Positions 47,089-61,447 of a stretch of 64,000 bases of DNA are shown piece by piece; the stretch's first letter is position 1; the number at the start of each line of letters is the position of its first letter. Origin of the DNA: Alviniconcha marisindica (lineage: Eukaryota > Mollusca > Gastropoda > Provannidae); assembly GCA_018857735.1 (NCBI GenBank), contig JABMCL010000047.1, positions 1,554,501 to 1,618,500 of the forward strand, given 5' to 3'. The position numbers were made by a program, and so were the translations under genes. The notes beneath the pieces are model-generated. The model made no database searches, had not been told where the DNA came from, and saw nothing but the letters and a program-made list of their open reading frames with translations.

Positions 47089-50057
47089 CTAATAGAAGTG
47101 AAGGACAATGTGGCTTAACACTTTGGATGATGAGGTCCAGGCAGTAAAGGTTATCTCCATTTGGACATGATGTTTGGGGCCCAGTTTGTTGAGGACCAGG
47201 GGGCCAAGGATGTCCTCCACCCTGACCCAAGCAATGTCATCCACCTCAGGCAAGTGGTAGAGACCATCTTCTGACTGTTTCAGGAACTTGACTTCAAAGT
47301 CCTCTTCATCTCTCGACAGCACCTGAAATCATATTTACCATGATGCAAGTCTGAAAGAATTTTGCCATTAAATTTTAAAATTGTGATTATATTCGTAATT
47401 TCCAGCATCACTTGTTTGAATCTGGCTCTGAAACCAAGAAGTAAACTTGTCAACTGTTTTAATGCCCAGTCAACCATGATGGTTATATCCATCTGAAGAA
47501 GTAAACTTGCTGGCCATATATATATATGGCATTCAAATACAACAAATGAACACTTCAATTTTTAAACTTACCACTCCTCCATATTCTTTGTGGATGAGTC
47601 TGTCCTCGTCCAACAGGTGTGATACCTACTCTCATGTAGTCACCAGCTCTGTAACAAAAGTGTAAAAAAAAATTTAAAAAAAATTAAGCTAAAATAAAAA
47701 TATATAACATGAGAACAATTTAATTAAACTAAATTAACCATTATAAATCACTAAGCATGTCAAATCATGGTTCATATACATTTTATTCGAGTTTAGTAAT
47801 ATCAAGTCTTTATTCTGATTTTTTTTGTGGGGGGTGGGCGGCAACCAAACTGAAGAGGGGTTGTCTGATTAAGTTACCTGATAGAGTCGACAGGTTGCAA
47901 CTCGGCTCCCTGGTTTCCAGCAGCAGCTGGTGTGGGCATGCCATCCTGGGGTGTGGGGTTGTCCTGGGGTGTAGGGCTGTCCTGGGGTGTGGGGTTGTCC
48001 TGGGGTGTAGCGTTATGCTGTGGTGTCGGGTCGTCCTGGGGTGTGGGGTTGTCCTGGGGTGTAGCGTTATGCTGTGGTGTCGGGTCGTCCTAGGGTGTGG
48101 GGTTGTCCTGGGGCGTAGCGTTATGCTGTGGTGTCGGGTCGTCCTGGGGTGTGGGGTTGTCCTTGGGTGTAGCGTTATGCTGTGGTGTCGGGTCGTCCTG
48201 TGGCACGAGTCCCTCATCCTGAGCAGGTGCTGCTGGCATGTCGGTGTCAGCATTTGGGGGAGCTGCTGCTGTTAAAATAAGAATTCACATTAAACAAAAA
48301 TTGAACATGCACTATATGTAACTGTTATCAACTGTGTTTCAAATGAAACTTCTTATTTTAGCTGAAGGACAATACCCAAGAAAGATATGCAACCATTTAA
48401 TTATATATATCTCATCACTCCATAGAAGGTACACCCAGTAAGGGTGACACTTGTGTATACATGTAAATATGCTTAAATCCCCTGCCGCTTTGGTCGCCAC
48501 ATTCTGTTTTCAGTGTATATGTGATAAAAATTAAAAATTGTAAGCTTACCAGCACGTCGTCTTCTTTGTTGCTTCTTCATGTGATGGACAGCCCAGGTGC
48601 CACAGAAATCTTCGTTTGTGCAGTCTCCCTCCTCTGATGTGCAGGCAGGGCAGAAGCAACTCCTTTCCCTTGTGGTGACAACATAGGGCAGCATACCTCG
48701 AACACTGTGGAGACTTCTGGTTCCATCAACGTACTTGATGTCTGGCCCTACCCTGTCTGGTCTGTTGCGATTCACATCTCCATTGCAGCTCACAAAGATG
48801 AACGTCCGGCGGCTGTGGCAGTGTACATCAGGTGTTGGTGGCCTGGTGAGAGATGCCTTGCAGTAGTGGAAGAGTTCGTTTGCGTTAGAAACCACTGCAC
48901 GACGTGCCTTGACTGCAGATGACACCATGTGTTTGATGACACCTATTTCGGCATCACATGGTCCCTTGCCATGTCGGCTGCCAAAGAAATGCTTTTCTGT
49001 CGGCACACCTGTATCTTCAGCTGCATGTGACACATCAACAAAATTGGTTCTGCCCTTGTACTGGGCTCCACATCCATCTGAGAACTGGATCACTTTGGTG
49101 AAGATCATACCCCTGGCCTTGAGTGCATTGACAGCCATCACCTGAAAATGGTGCACAGCATGGGCGTCATGATTCAGATCATCAGAAATGAAAACAAATG
49201 ACTCTGTCACAATGTCATCATCATCTGGGCAGCGGTAGTAGGAAACTACTGGATGTATGGTGACACTGTCTCGTGTCCAGTGTGCCCCTTGGGCTTCGTC
49301 TTGATAGAAGCAGCCAAAGTTTTCAGCGAAGTCCATTACTTGAAGGAGCCAATCATTGGGCAGGTGTTCCTTCAAGGAGGAGAACATCTTGTGCTGCCAT
49401 TCTGCGTTGCTGAGATGGTAGGCAAAAGTAGCAAGGTCTTCTTCCAGCTCAGTGAGCAACTGGTCGAATGGCCCCGTTTTGGAAGTCAGCATCCGCTTGC
49501 TTGTTTTCTTTGCAACACCAGCTCTGTTGTGGATCTCCTGTTACACAATGGCCCAGGTCTTCCATGTGACCAAGGTGTCACTGGATTCGTCCAATACAGG
49601 TTGGAGTTTGGTGCGAATGGCTTCAACACCACAGTTGCTGCATTTTCTGTCCAGGCAGGTTTTCTGGTGGTGGACTTGGCCCTGCTCCTTCTCGCACAGC
49701 GGAGTGGCATTGTGCAGCTCATCAGTACTTGTTTGGAAGCATAAGCTCACGGTGTGCCTTGTTGCTGAGGAAGCTGTTTATGGCTTCTTGTTTTAGAGTC
49801 ACATTAGCACAATACTCGCAGCAGCAAGTATTTATCTTCATATGTTTGACTGTCTTTGTCATTTTCGGCCGCAGTTTGGCAAACCGCGAGAAAGAAATTG
49901 TGGTGTTTGCTTCTTCCTCAAATACTTGATGGGCTGCCTTTAAAGTGATCTCCATGACCCGCTTCGGTTCCTGAGTTTTCAAGCTGACAGAAGCGAAAGA
50001 CGGTTCGGTTCTCAAGACATCCCCACGGTTAAAGAAGTCTGTTGCCTTCTGCACCAT
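47089..50057 (-). pseudogene. Broken multi-exon DDE-transposase-like gene
   Basis: Family: proteins common in aquatic animal genomes with an RNase H-like core, usually annotated as uncharacterised or transposon-derived. Exons: about 50057-48550, 48268 to about 47878, about 47655-47573, and 47322-47089, with GT..AG borders. The core frame 49492-48473 is open: MDFAENFGCFYQDEAQGAHW, VTIHPVVSYY, QFSDGCGAQYK and SRHGKGPCDAEIG, keeping plausible catalytic acidic residues. Upstream are Cys-rich segments (CCCEYCANV, CLDRKCSNCG). The C-terminal exon reads DEEDFEVKFLKQ, a chromo/SH3-like end. Lesions: a frameshift near 49730, TAA in frame near 49552, TAG at about 48090 inside the coding minisatellite, and a frameshift near 47620. 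Several independent breaks argue for a pseudogene rather than sequencing error. Confidence 0.7.
47930..48215 (-). repeat. 54-bp coding minisatellite (18-aa repeat) in the pseudogene
   Basis: On the minus strand the second exon encodes repeats of QDDPTPQHNATPQDNPTP, about four full copies plus partial ones, in frame after the splice join. One CAG has become TAG, truncating the array. Confidence 0.8.
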
Positions 50058-50239
50058 TTCTGTTGACAGCGCGTTCGAGGCCGTTTGTGGTCAAAAACCT
50101 GAGAACGGCACTTCTTCATGAAGCTAAAGCTGATGCCGTACTTCTTTCTCAAGCACTTGACACTCTACTGCCCCAGACTTGCAGAAAGTAGAATATGGCC
50201 AAGCGTTATTCTTTTCGTAACATGCTGCTTTTTCTTTGA

Positions 50240-51095
50240 CTTCCTTGGATGCATGGAAGTGGTGGGGATGGGGGGTGGGGAGGCAGGCACTACACACGGG
50301 CATTCGCGTGTGCGCGCACAACATACATAACACACATGCACCAGTACACATGGACACTGACACATGGCTGTAACACACATGGCACACACAGCATACTACA
50401 TGTGTCATATTCTTGGTTGTCACATCTTTGGTTGATATTCAGTTTAATTGCTTTCTCAGGCTGTCTACATAACGTTATTGATTAATGTAACATTTACCAG
50501 GCTGGTGAACTGAATCAAATCAAATTTAATGTCTAAAAAACCCATTGTCATCATTATTAGTTATTGTTAGTCATGACTACTGATCAAGATGACTAATCTG
50601 TATCAGTTTGTGGAGATTCATATTTATTATTGTTAGTGTCACTATGTAACCATCATGGTTGAATGGGTATTAATTTTTTTTAAATAGATCTTGTTATCAT
50701 TATTTACTTCTGATATACTAAAAAAAAACCAAAACAACATGGTTTCAGTAAGTATAATGTAATTCAAAGAGGAAAAGTTATTAGGTCTAGTCCTGTGCGA
50801 CGCATATCGGGAAATCCCAATTTTCACACTGGCGTCTTCCTGTCAAGGACTGGGCTCTGTCAGAGCGTTGCAAGTCCTGCAGTGTCCTGCTGTCGTGATA
50901 CTCGGTGATACATACTATATCCGCTGTTACATAATAACCATAGATGGTTCAATAGCCATGGATGGTACAGACAGATACGCTCACCCATAAGGACATTTCT
51001 ACCCAATAGTAATTTTTGCGAAACTACCTGTCAACCACGTTGGCTTGTCACGTGAGAAGTAACAACCAACGAATGCATACATGTTCATCAGTTCT
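50240..51095. other. Intergenic DNA between the pseudogene and GADD45
   Basis: Contains CA/CACA-rich sequence (50281-50400) and otherwise unique AT-rich DNA. Composition becomes more CpG-rich from about 50780 toward the GADD45 start. Confidence 0.4.
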
Positions 51096-51120
51096 ATTTA
51101 TAACTCGATGGAAATTCCAG
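51096..51120 (+). promoter_or_regulatory. TATA-like box and NF-kB-like site upstream of GADD45
   Basis: TATTTATAA at 51096-51104 lies about 125 bp before the start codon, followed at 51111-51119 by GGAAATTCC, which matches an NF-kB half-site-like sequence. Vertebrate GADD45 genes are stress-inducible; regulation here is inferred only. Confidence 0.3.
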
Positions 51121-51227
51121 GGGGTTGATTCCATTCACACGACAAACGAAGTTTGTGTGCAAAGCCGACAACACCAACGTGCTGTTCTTGCTGGTAAAAC
51201 TGATTCAAATTCAGTCGACAAATTAAG

Positions 51228-54200
51228 ATGACGCTCCCAGATCTTGATGAACACGAAGAGGAACAGAACCCGTAAGTCTGAGCTGTATTTCTCATCATTT
51301 TCTACTTTAAAAACAAATTCTGATTCTCGAGTCAGTTCTTCCCTGCATCAGTGTAGCGTTGCTAGATTCCTTTTTTTTTTTCCTTTTTTTTTTTTTTTTT
51401 AAAATCACTTTAGTGTTACTATGTTTAAATGATTCAATGTGTATGTCCAGCTTTTGACGCAACTTGACAAAAAGCAGGTTAACCAAATCAAATGATCACC
51501 GCCTCAGTTGGTGGCCAAAACATCAGTCAGATAGGATCTGCGCGAATTTTCGGCAAATAGTCTTTTTTTCAGCCGAACAAATCACGGGTATCATGGACCT
51601 GTAGACACATAATGGACCTGTAGACACATAATTAAACTGACACTGACCGAGGCGTCAGTTTTTTCCCCTTTTCCGTCCGTCTGCTGACGAAGGTCAGCAG
51701 TCGGAATTCCGTGGCGGTGGTCACGGAGGTGGTCAAGACTCTGATGGCGATGACTATGGTGATGATAACGGTCATGACGTGTCTTTCAGTAACAGCCACA
51801 CAGTGCAGGAGGCGGTGGTGGAGGTGGTGAAGGAAGGGGCAGAAGAAGGAAGAGTGACTTACGGCATCGACGCCTGTGTTCAGCTGCTCGGCTGGTCAGT
51901 ATAAACACCCACCAAATAGTCTACACACACTATGACCCGGCCACCCACACACTGATACACACCCGGCAAACAACAAAAAAGCGACAAACAAAAAAACACA
52001 CCAATAACAAAATGATAACAAACCGGAAATTCTGGCATTGAAAACTAGTCCAGTCAAAATGCAGCTTTGCTTTATATTCATGACTTTCATAACCTCCCAA
52101 TGAATTGGTGTTAAGCCACCCTAATTCTTGATTGCTTGTCGAGCAAAAGTTGTAGTCTGTGGACACTGTCTTGTGACTCTGTCCCTTGCAGTTAGTGAAA
52201 TATTAAAATGGTTCTCATCGCTGACCATCTTAATGCAGGATCATGTCATTCTGGTGGTGACAGTGTAGCGATAGGTATGATCTCCCTCTTCCCCCATCTC
52301 CATACCCCCTTCCCCCCTTTTCCCTGTCCCTAATAAGCCTTATGGTTTCTCAGTGTGGATGTTAAACGCCATGTTTACTTACTTACTTGCTGAGCTAAGG
52401 AAGTAGACGTGTGCTTTGCACATAGGTTTTACCCCACACATAATAATGATTCAGTAAAGAGAACAAGAGCAGACAGAAGCAAGACTAAACACGAACTGAG
52501 CGTGTATTTGTTTTATGTCCTGCAATGTTATATGACCAGCATGTTGTAGGGTCACTGCTATCAATTCTGGTATCTTCATATAAAACAACAACAACAAAAA
52601 CCCCACATACTTTCTGTTTAGAGTCAAGTCTGTTTTGAAAATACTAATGCCAGCAGCACCACCACCACCACCAACAATAATATTAAAGAATATTAATAAT
52701 AGTGTACATTTATACTGCAATCATCGACGTCCTCAACATCACCACTGCCAATAAAAATATTATAATTGTGTATAATAATAGTGTACATTTATACTGCGCT
52801 CATTGATGTCCTTAGTGCTCACAGGATACATATTAACCTAAAGACAATATTTTATACACATAGAGAGCACAGTCATACTGATACAATTTGCACAAAGTAT
52901 TAATTGAAACAGAATGCTTAGAAGAAAAGAAAGAGAAGAAGAAAAAAAAGGGGGGGGGGGGGAGGGGGAGGGGGACATCATTTCATTGTTAATGTCGTTG
53001 TTGATATTTGTGCTGTCGTTGACATCGGTATCGTTATAGTCATTGGCCGATGACATACAGTTTTCGTTGTGGGTCTTTCACCGACACACACACAGTAACC
53101 TTTAAAGCTGACCACAAACTATTAAAATTTTACCATGTCTACAGAAATGTATCATGTCTACTGAAAAAGGAACCTCGTGAAGAGGCAATTTTTATGTGAT
53201 ATGCAAAGCTTAATGTCAGTGGGATTTCTCATGCCGGTATTTATTTATGAACAACTTTTTACCTGAATATTTGTTTGCTTTCGTTTGTAATCTCATGATG
53301 TTTTATGATTGGTGTGGATGTGTGATGAGTGTACTTGGCACCACTAAACATTCCTGGTGCCATTGTATTGACAGTTGCCAGTACGGTTGTATTGTACTGT
53401 ATCGAAATGTGTCATGTGTACACAACTGTATCATGTCTACAGCTGTCCAGAAGAGGTGATGCTCTGCCTCATTGTGGCTCCGTCTACGGATGCCCAGGAT
53501 GCCGCAGTCCAAATCCAGCACACCCTCATCCGGGCCTTCTGCCAGGAGAACGCCATTGACCTGCTGCACGTGCACGACCAGGTCAAGCTGACCCAGCTGC
53601 TGCTGTGCTGTCTGAGCCAGCCAGGGATGAAGGGGGGCAAGGGCCTCGCCAAAGCGCCCACCAAGGCGGAGGTCAACGCTGGGTTTGGCTGCATCATGAT
53701 CAAGGTTTGTAGGCCGGTCAGTTAGTTAGTTAACTAGTTAGTTACTGCTTGGATTTGGACGTCCCGTCAACCGCATAGGGTTATTTCACACGGGACGAGC
53801 AAACACTGATTCAAATCTCACACTTTAGAACAAGAAACGGTCACTCACTCGATCCTCTCGCTCTTTGGACTGCATTTGTCTGTGTACAGTTGCATACATG
53901 TATCGGGTGAGCACCAGAGTGTTTAGCTGAGGAATGCTACTACAACACCAGAAGCAGGGCGAACTAAGGTCATCAACAAGCAAGCATCACGAGAAAAATG
54001 CTGGTTCCTTTAGGCCGGTCCGGTTAGTGTCATCGAGTTACTGAGAAGAGGAACAACTGAGGATGACTTTTTTTCTTGTTTCTCCTTCAGGAGTAGCACC
54101 GACAGTCATTTGATGAGTCTGCTGCTGTTGGGCGTTGTCAGTGTCTTTGCATGCCGCTGCCTGTATGGTCTTCACTTATTTAACGATAGACGTGGGCTCT

Positions 54201-54316
54201 TATATAATAATAATAATAGATTATTTATGGCGCCCCATCTCGTAAGAGCCCAGAGCGCTTACAAAGATATAAGGAAACACTCATTTCATCACACACACAC
54301 ACACACGCACGCGCAC

Positions 54317-54356
<40 letters not shown>

Positions 54357-55493
54357 GCGCGCAATAGATCCTGGTCATTCTGCCAAAAGTGCAGGTGGTA
54401 GGTCAGAGTTAAGCACACATGCACCCTACGTATGTGGCTTGGACTGCGATACGATGACACACGCTGTCAGGGTAAAAGGATGGACCCTTGCTCGGTGGCA
54501 CAGCGACAGCACTACAGAATCAGCAAAGTCTGACTGATTTCAAGTTAGTTAGCAATGGGGTTTTAACACGTAGTCAACTGCAATGGGGTTTTAACACGTA
54601 GTCAACTGCACAGGGTCACCTCAGGGGAATGCTTTCGAGACTCGTTGTGTGCACTGAAAGTGAACTGTTTATTTGATCATTAATTTGTCAGCAAATCCGG
54701 ATTCACTTTTATTATTACATTTAACACCGCTTCCTTCCCCCTACCGCGCCTCCACCGATGCCCACACCCACACACAAATAACTACAAGCAAGCAAGCAAA
54801 CAACCCGGCCACTCCCTCCAGCAGCTACACGGCAGCTTGTAAAGACAAGGTCATTTTTCTTTCGCAAAGTTACTGACATTGCTTGGCAGAACGAATAGCC
54901 TACTAGTTTAGTGGGAACACCTGTTATGCAGATAGTTTCTTGCAAAGCGTCACGCGCTAAATTATGCCGTGGGTTAACATAGCCCGGATTTCCCCCTGGT
55001 ATGATTTAGTAGGCTGTTGTACTTTTCCGCTTTCTATGCTTTGCTGGCTTCTCGGTTGAGGATCCCCGCCCTGACCAGCAAACGAACCCGGGATTTCCCA
55101 CTTGTCATTTCTGACGTCACAGTGTGCTGATTAACCCTTTAACTGCCAACAGTTTTGTATTTCTGATGCAGTTTTCTTTCCTAGATCAGTCGCAAGAAAT
55201 GGCTTATATGCAGACCAAAACTGCTACTTTTGAGAACTGTGTTTCGCGTCAGAATGGCGTAAACAGTTGAAATTTTAACAGGAAGTCATAATGACTTCCT
55301 TTAAGTAGGCGGAAAGCACTTTGCCACTGACATCATATGAAATTCTGAGGGCAGCCAGCGTGTTAATTTAGTTGCCTTTGTTTTGTTTCAGTACCCCAAA
55401 CACGACACGAGCTTCGCCGAAGACGCGGTTTCGGAGTACATAAAACACGAGCTAATGACTCACGTCCAACCATACGTGTCACTGCCGGATTGA
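51228..55493 (+). CDS. GADD45: GADD45-family stress-response protein, 4 exons, 170 aa
   Basis: Exons 51228-51271, 51790-51894, 53443-53704 and 55392-55493 join with correct phase (513 nt including TGA) and GT..AG borders. The protein starts MTLPDLDEHEEE. NSHTVQEAVVEVVKEG (16-31) matches the first helix of GADD45. CPEEVMLCLIVAP (51-63) and AVQIQHTLIRAFCQENAIDL (71-90) match the L7Ae-like core (vertebrate [27 protein letters not shown]). It ends YVSLPD where vertebrate proteins end YISLEER. Length agrees with the family (about 160 aa); a Gly/Lys-rich loop at about 110-130 is longer than usual. Known: small acidic nuclear/cytoplasmic regulators that bind MTK1/MEKK4, p21 and PCNA and act in stress signalling, cell-cycle arrest and DNA repair or demethylation. 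No enzymatic activity is expected. A four-exon layout is also typical of vertebrate GADD45 genes. Confidence 0.92.
52150..52384 (+). repeat. 5'-truncated SINE in GADD45 intron 2
   Basis: Opposite orientation to the 27.4-28.5 kb array: GTGGACACTGTCTTGTGACT, GACAGTGTAGCGATAGGTAT, CCCTAATAAGCCTTATGGTT and a TTACTTACTTAC end. The tRNA-like head is missing. Confidence 0.75.
52683..52905 (+). repeat. Duplicated (TAA)-headed dispersed repeat
   Basis: TAATAATAGTGTACATTTATACTG occurs twice (about 52694 and 52775); the second copy continues like 34.1-34.2 kb (GGATACATATTAACCTAAAG). Related starts lie near 46919 and 54206. Confidence 0.65.
54291..54362. repeat. CA/CG-rich microsatellite
   Basis: (CA)n grading into (CGCA)n and CGCGCGC in GADD45 intron 3, alternating purine-pyrimidine and so Z-DNA prone. 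Confidence 0.85.
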
Positions 55494-57780
<2,287 letters not shown>

Positions 57781-57926
57781 ATTGTTGCAAGCATGCTGAT
57801 TGTTTACAATTGCTCATTTCTCGAATGTGAATGATTTTATCAAACTCCAAGCACCGGTTTACGACATCCTTCCTTCGGAGGAAGGAGCCGGACAGCGATG
57901 TTCGGAGTGTGTGATTTTACGTGTGA

Positions 57927-57970
<44 letters not shown>

Positions 57971-57987
57971 CGCACACACACACGCAC

Positions 57988-58054
<67 letters not shown>

Positions 58055-58060
58055 CACGCG

Positions 58061-58092
<32 letters not shown>

Positions 58093-58250
58093 TGCACACA
58101 CCCACGCACGCGCGCACGCACGCACGCACGCACTCACGGACTGACACAAACACGCACGCAAGCACGCAAGCACGCGCGCGCGGGAACACACACACACACA
58201 CACACACACCAAACTGCACGTGCACACAAGCACAACAAACAACCCGACTC
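57781..58250. repeat. SINE fragment followed by a CA/CGCA microsatellite
   Basis: 57839-57912 (CAAACTCCAAGCACCGGTTT, GGACAGCGATGTTCGGAGTG) resembles 28994-29060. It runs into about 270 bp of CA, CGCA and CGCGCG repeats with few interruptions. Confidence 0.75.
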
Positions 58251-58364
58251 ACTGATTTAATGTTTAATGTTGTCTCATTTTAAAACAACATCAAAACTTA
58301 AGCTTCAGTTGTTGTTTTTAACAAAGCTGGCTCACACAAAGAAAAAAATGTGCCCCGAGACAAA

Positions 58365-58790
58365 AATCTGACACAAGAATGACTGCTAGCGTTCCAAAAC
58401 AAGATCCAAACACATAAAAAGGTTCAAAAGAACGCAATTTACAGCTCAACCAAAAACGAAAATCTGAAACAAGAATGACTCCTAGCGTTCCAAAACAAGA
58501 TCCAAACACATAAAAAGGTTCAAAAGAACGCAATTTACAGCTCAACCAAAAACGAAAATCTGAACAGAATGACTGCTAGCGTTCTAAAAACAGGATCTTA
58601 TCAACCAAAAACAGCTCAGTCATTTAGCTTTTCATCTAAAAAAAAAATTCATTTTTTTTTTCTCACCGTTTAACTGTTTTTAAGTGTCGTTTTGTAGCTT
58701 GGTGATGGGGATTACCCGAAAATATGCAGATTGTGTTTTTGTCCTAATAAATAACATTCTTTTGAATCGTTTATGTGTTTGCTTTGAGGC
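58365..58790. repeat. Tandem and inverted copies of the dispersed foldback repeat
   Basis: About two and a half direct copies (period about 95 bp) in minus orientation at 58365-58600, followed by a plus-oriented arm at about 58660-58790 (GTGTCGTTTTGTAGCTTG, GGGGATTACCCGAAAAT, AATAAATAACATTCTTTTGA). Confidence 0.85.
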
Positions 58791-59120
58791 AAAGCACAGT
58801 GAATCGGGTGAAAAGGAAACTGTTTTGTGTTATTAATTACAGATAACAGTTTAAACTGACTCTGCCGTGGTCTCTTAGTAGACTATTTTATAAGTACCAC
58901 TGCAACTGATTACTAGCGCTTCTTTGCTTTCTTCCTTTTGAAGTGATCGGTGACACTTAAGAGATACAGGTTATGAAGAAACAATCTAACCAAGCCAGAG
59001 TTTGTTTTGTCATGGCAGAGTTCCACAGTTTTGATTTATTTCAGTTGCATACGGCTTTGCAGATGTCTTCTCAAGTGGTGGTGATGGGGGGTGGGGAGGC
59101 AGGCACACACATACACGCAC

Positions 59121-59123
<3 letters not shown>

Positions 59124-59197
<74 letters not shown>

Positions 59198-59244
59198 CCC
59201 CACACACACACACACGCACACACACACAAACACACACACACCCC

Positions 59245-59292
<48 letters not shown>
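59124..59292. repeat. CA microsatellite with poly-C interruptions
   Basis: Long (CA)n with CCCCCC and CCCCC breaks, then a C-rich stretch to about 59320. The preceding 59068-59110 (GTGGTGATGGGGGGTGGGGA then GGCAGGCAC) resembles 50258-50290. Confidence 0.85.
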
Positions 59293-59296
<4 letters not shown>

Positions 59297-59604
59297 CCCC
59301 CTCGTCCCCCCCCCCTCCCCACACACGCACATGCACTCACGCACATGCACTCACGCACGCACGCACTCACTCACACAAGCCCATGAATGAAAAATATACT
59401 GAGTCTAATCTGATAACAGTTTGTTTTTAGGCATGTCGAAAGAGACGTTTAAAGTAAACAAAGATTCAGATTTTTGTCAAAGCGGTATAACATCGATTAA
59501 GGCACAAATTAAGCTCGCAGTGTCGACTATAGGCTCTAGCCAGCACCACACGAAACAAACCCAGCTTTGTTTACAGTGAATACAACACAGCACGTTGCTC
59601 TTAT

Positions 59605-59607
<3 letters not shown>

Positions 59608-59654
<47 letters not shown>

Positions 59655-59708
59655 GAAACGTGCTAGTTATATATATATATAATGATCATTATATTATATT
59701 ATGTATTC

Positions 59709-59743
<35 letters not shown>

Positions 59744-59765
59744 ATATATATATATATATATAAAA
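59608..59765. repeat. (AT)n tracts
   Basis: Two long AT dinucleotide blocks (59608-59648 and 59711-59762) separated by unique sequence; cruciform-prone. Confidence 0.9.
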
Positions 59766-60065
59766 GGACCAGTATTGTGTTAACACACATGGGAAGGGTG
59801 TTTTTCCCGTTTAAATTTCACGATTAGTCATGCAGACATTCAGACCTTACCACGTGCTGACGACTTGCTCATATTTTTTTCACTTAGGCTATGTATGTAT
59901 CGGCTACAGTGCTGCAACCACTGGGTGTCACACTTGTGCACAGTAAAGTCGTGTTCAAAGACATGTAACTAAACAATCAGCTGATGTCTTAGCAGCTCGC
60001 ATTTTGATTGCGTGTATGTGAATGTGGTAGAAAAATAATTCATGGGCATACATGTATACAACACT

Positions 60066-60166
<101 letters not shown>

Positions 60167-60282
60167 TGTATGTGAATGTGGTAGACAAGAAAAAAAAGTT
60201 AAGTGCATCACTTGGACTTTGTTTTCACCCCATTCTTATAGATTTTGTCTGAAGCAATAAAGAATGGAAGTGTGAAAATGTT

Positions 60283-60500
60283 CCGAGGTGACGGGACATT
60301 AAAAAATCCAAGAACTAATTAACTAACTCTCTCTCGTCCCGACGTGACCCTATGCGGTTGAAGGGACGTTAAAATACAAGAACTAACTAACTAACTAACT
60401 AACTCTGTCTATCTCTGTCTTTGTCTGTCTCTGTGTCTCTGTCTGTCTATCTGTCTGTCTCTCTCCCCCCCCCCCCCCCCCCCCCCCCCACCACACATCT
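60283..60500 (+). repeat. Tandem retroelement tail with (AACT)n plus CT/poly-C tracts
   Basis: The tail unit GGGACATTAAAAAATCCAAG + AACTAATTAACTAACT is repeated as GGGACGTTAAAATACAAG + AACTAACTAACTAACT, with CCTATGCGGTTGA between. The reverse form occurs at about 53719-53790. Then CTGT repeats and a poly-C run (60464-60489) follow. Confidence 0.7.
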
Positions 60501-60769
60501 CATTCTCTCTTGATTATATTGAGGATATTACAGACACATATGTTATGAGTTGTCACAAGTGTTGTAAATCAATATTTCATATATCAGTTCTTCAGTACAC
60601 TCGAGAATGATGTGTGCTGGTAGAAGTAAAAAATAAAGAAGAAGAAGAAGAAGAAGAAGAAGAAGAAGAGAAGAAGAAGAAGAAGAAGAGACTGACAACG
60701 ACAACTGTCGAAAGCAGGTTAATTGCTACCAGCCTACCCTACACTACCTACCCTACGGCCTTGTTGTGT

Positions 60770-61350
60770 GAAGGAAGGAAAGAAGGGATGAAGGAAGGAA
60801 GGAAGGAAGGGAGGAAGGAAGGGAAAAAGGGAAGGAAGGAAGAAAAAGGGAAGGAAGGAAGGAAGAAAAAGGGAAGGAAAGAAGGAAGAAAAAGGGAAGA
60901 AAAAGAAAAGAAAAAATAGGAAGGAAGAAAGGAAGAAAAAGGGAAGAAAGGAAGAAAAAGGGAAGGAAGGAAGGAAGGAAGAAAAAGGGAACGAAGGAAG
61001 AAAAAGGGAAAGAAGGAAGAAAAAGGGGAAGGAAGGAAGAAAAAGGAAGGAAGACAAAAGAAGGAAGGAAGGAAGGAAGGAAGGAAGGAAGGAAGGAAGG
61101 AAGGAAGGAAGGAAGGAAGGAAGACAAAAAAGGAAGGAAGGAAGAAAAATGGAAGGAAGGAAGGAAGAAAAATGGAAGGAAGAAAAAGGGAAGGAAGGAA
61201 GAAAGGGAAGGAAGGAAGAAAAAGGGAAGGAAGGAAGAAAAAAGGGAAGGAAGAAAGAAAAAAAGGAAAGGCAGGAAAGAAAAAAAAGGAAGGCAGGAAG
61301 AAAAAGTGAAGGAAGGAAGGAAGGAAGAAAAAAGGAAGGAAGGAAGGCTC
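60770..61350. repeat. About 580 bp of degenerate (GGAA)n
   Basis: Almost pure purine on the + strand, built from GGAAG, GAAAAAGG and AAGG blocks, longest pure block at about 61052-61122. Preceded by (GAA)n at 60636-60690. It reads as Phe/Leu/Pro/Ser polymers on the minus strand, not genes. It may fold as a triplex. Confidence 0.9.
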
Positions 61351-61447
61351 GCAAAATACACTGGTAAGAAAAATGTATTCTGGTTCGCTTGAAACATTAA
61401 ATTCAAAAACGTAGCTGATTTCGTGTCACAGAAAATTCAGGTTCAGT

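Noticed and set aside
60734..61406. Two 200-aa minus-strand frames rich in Phe, Leu, Pro and Ser
   Set aside because: Produced by the GGAA microsatellite.
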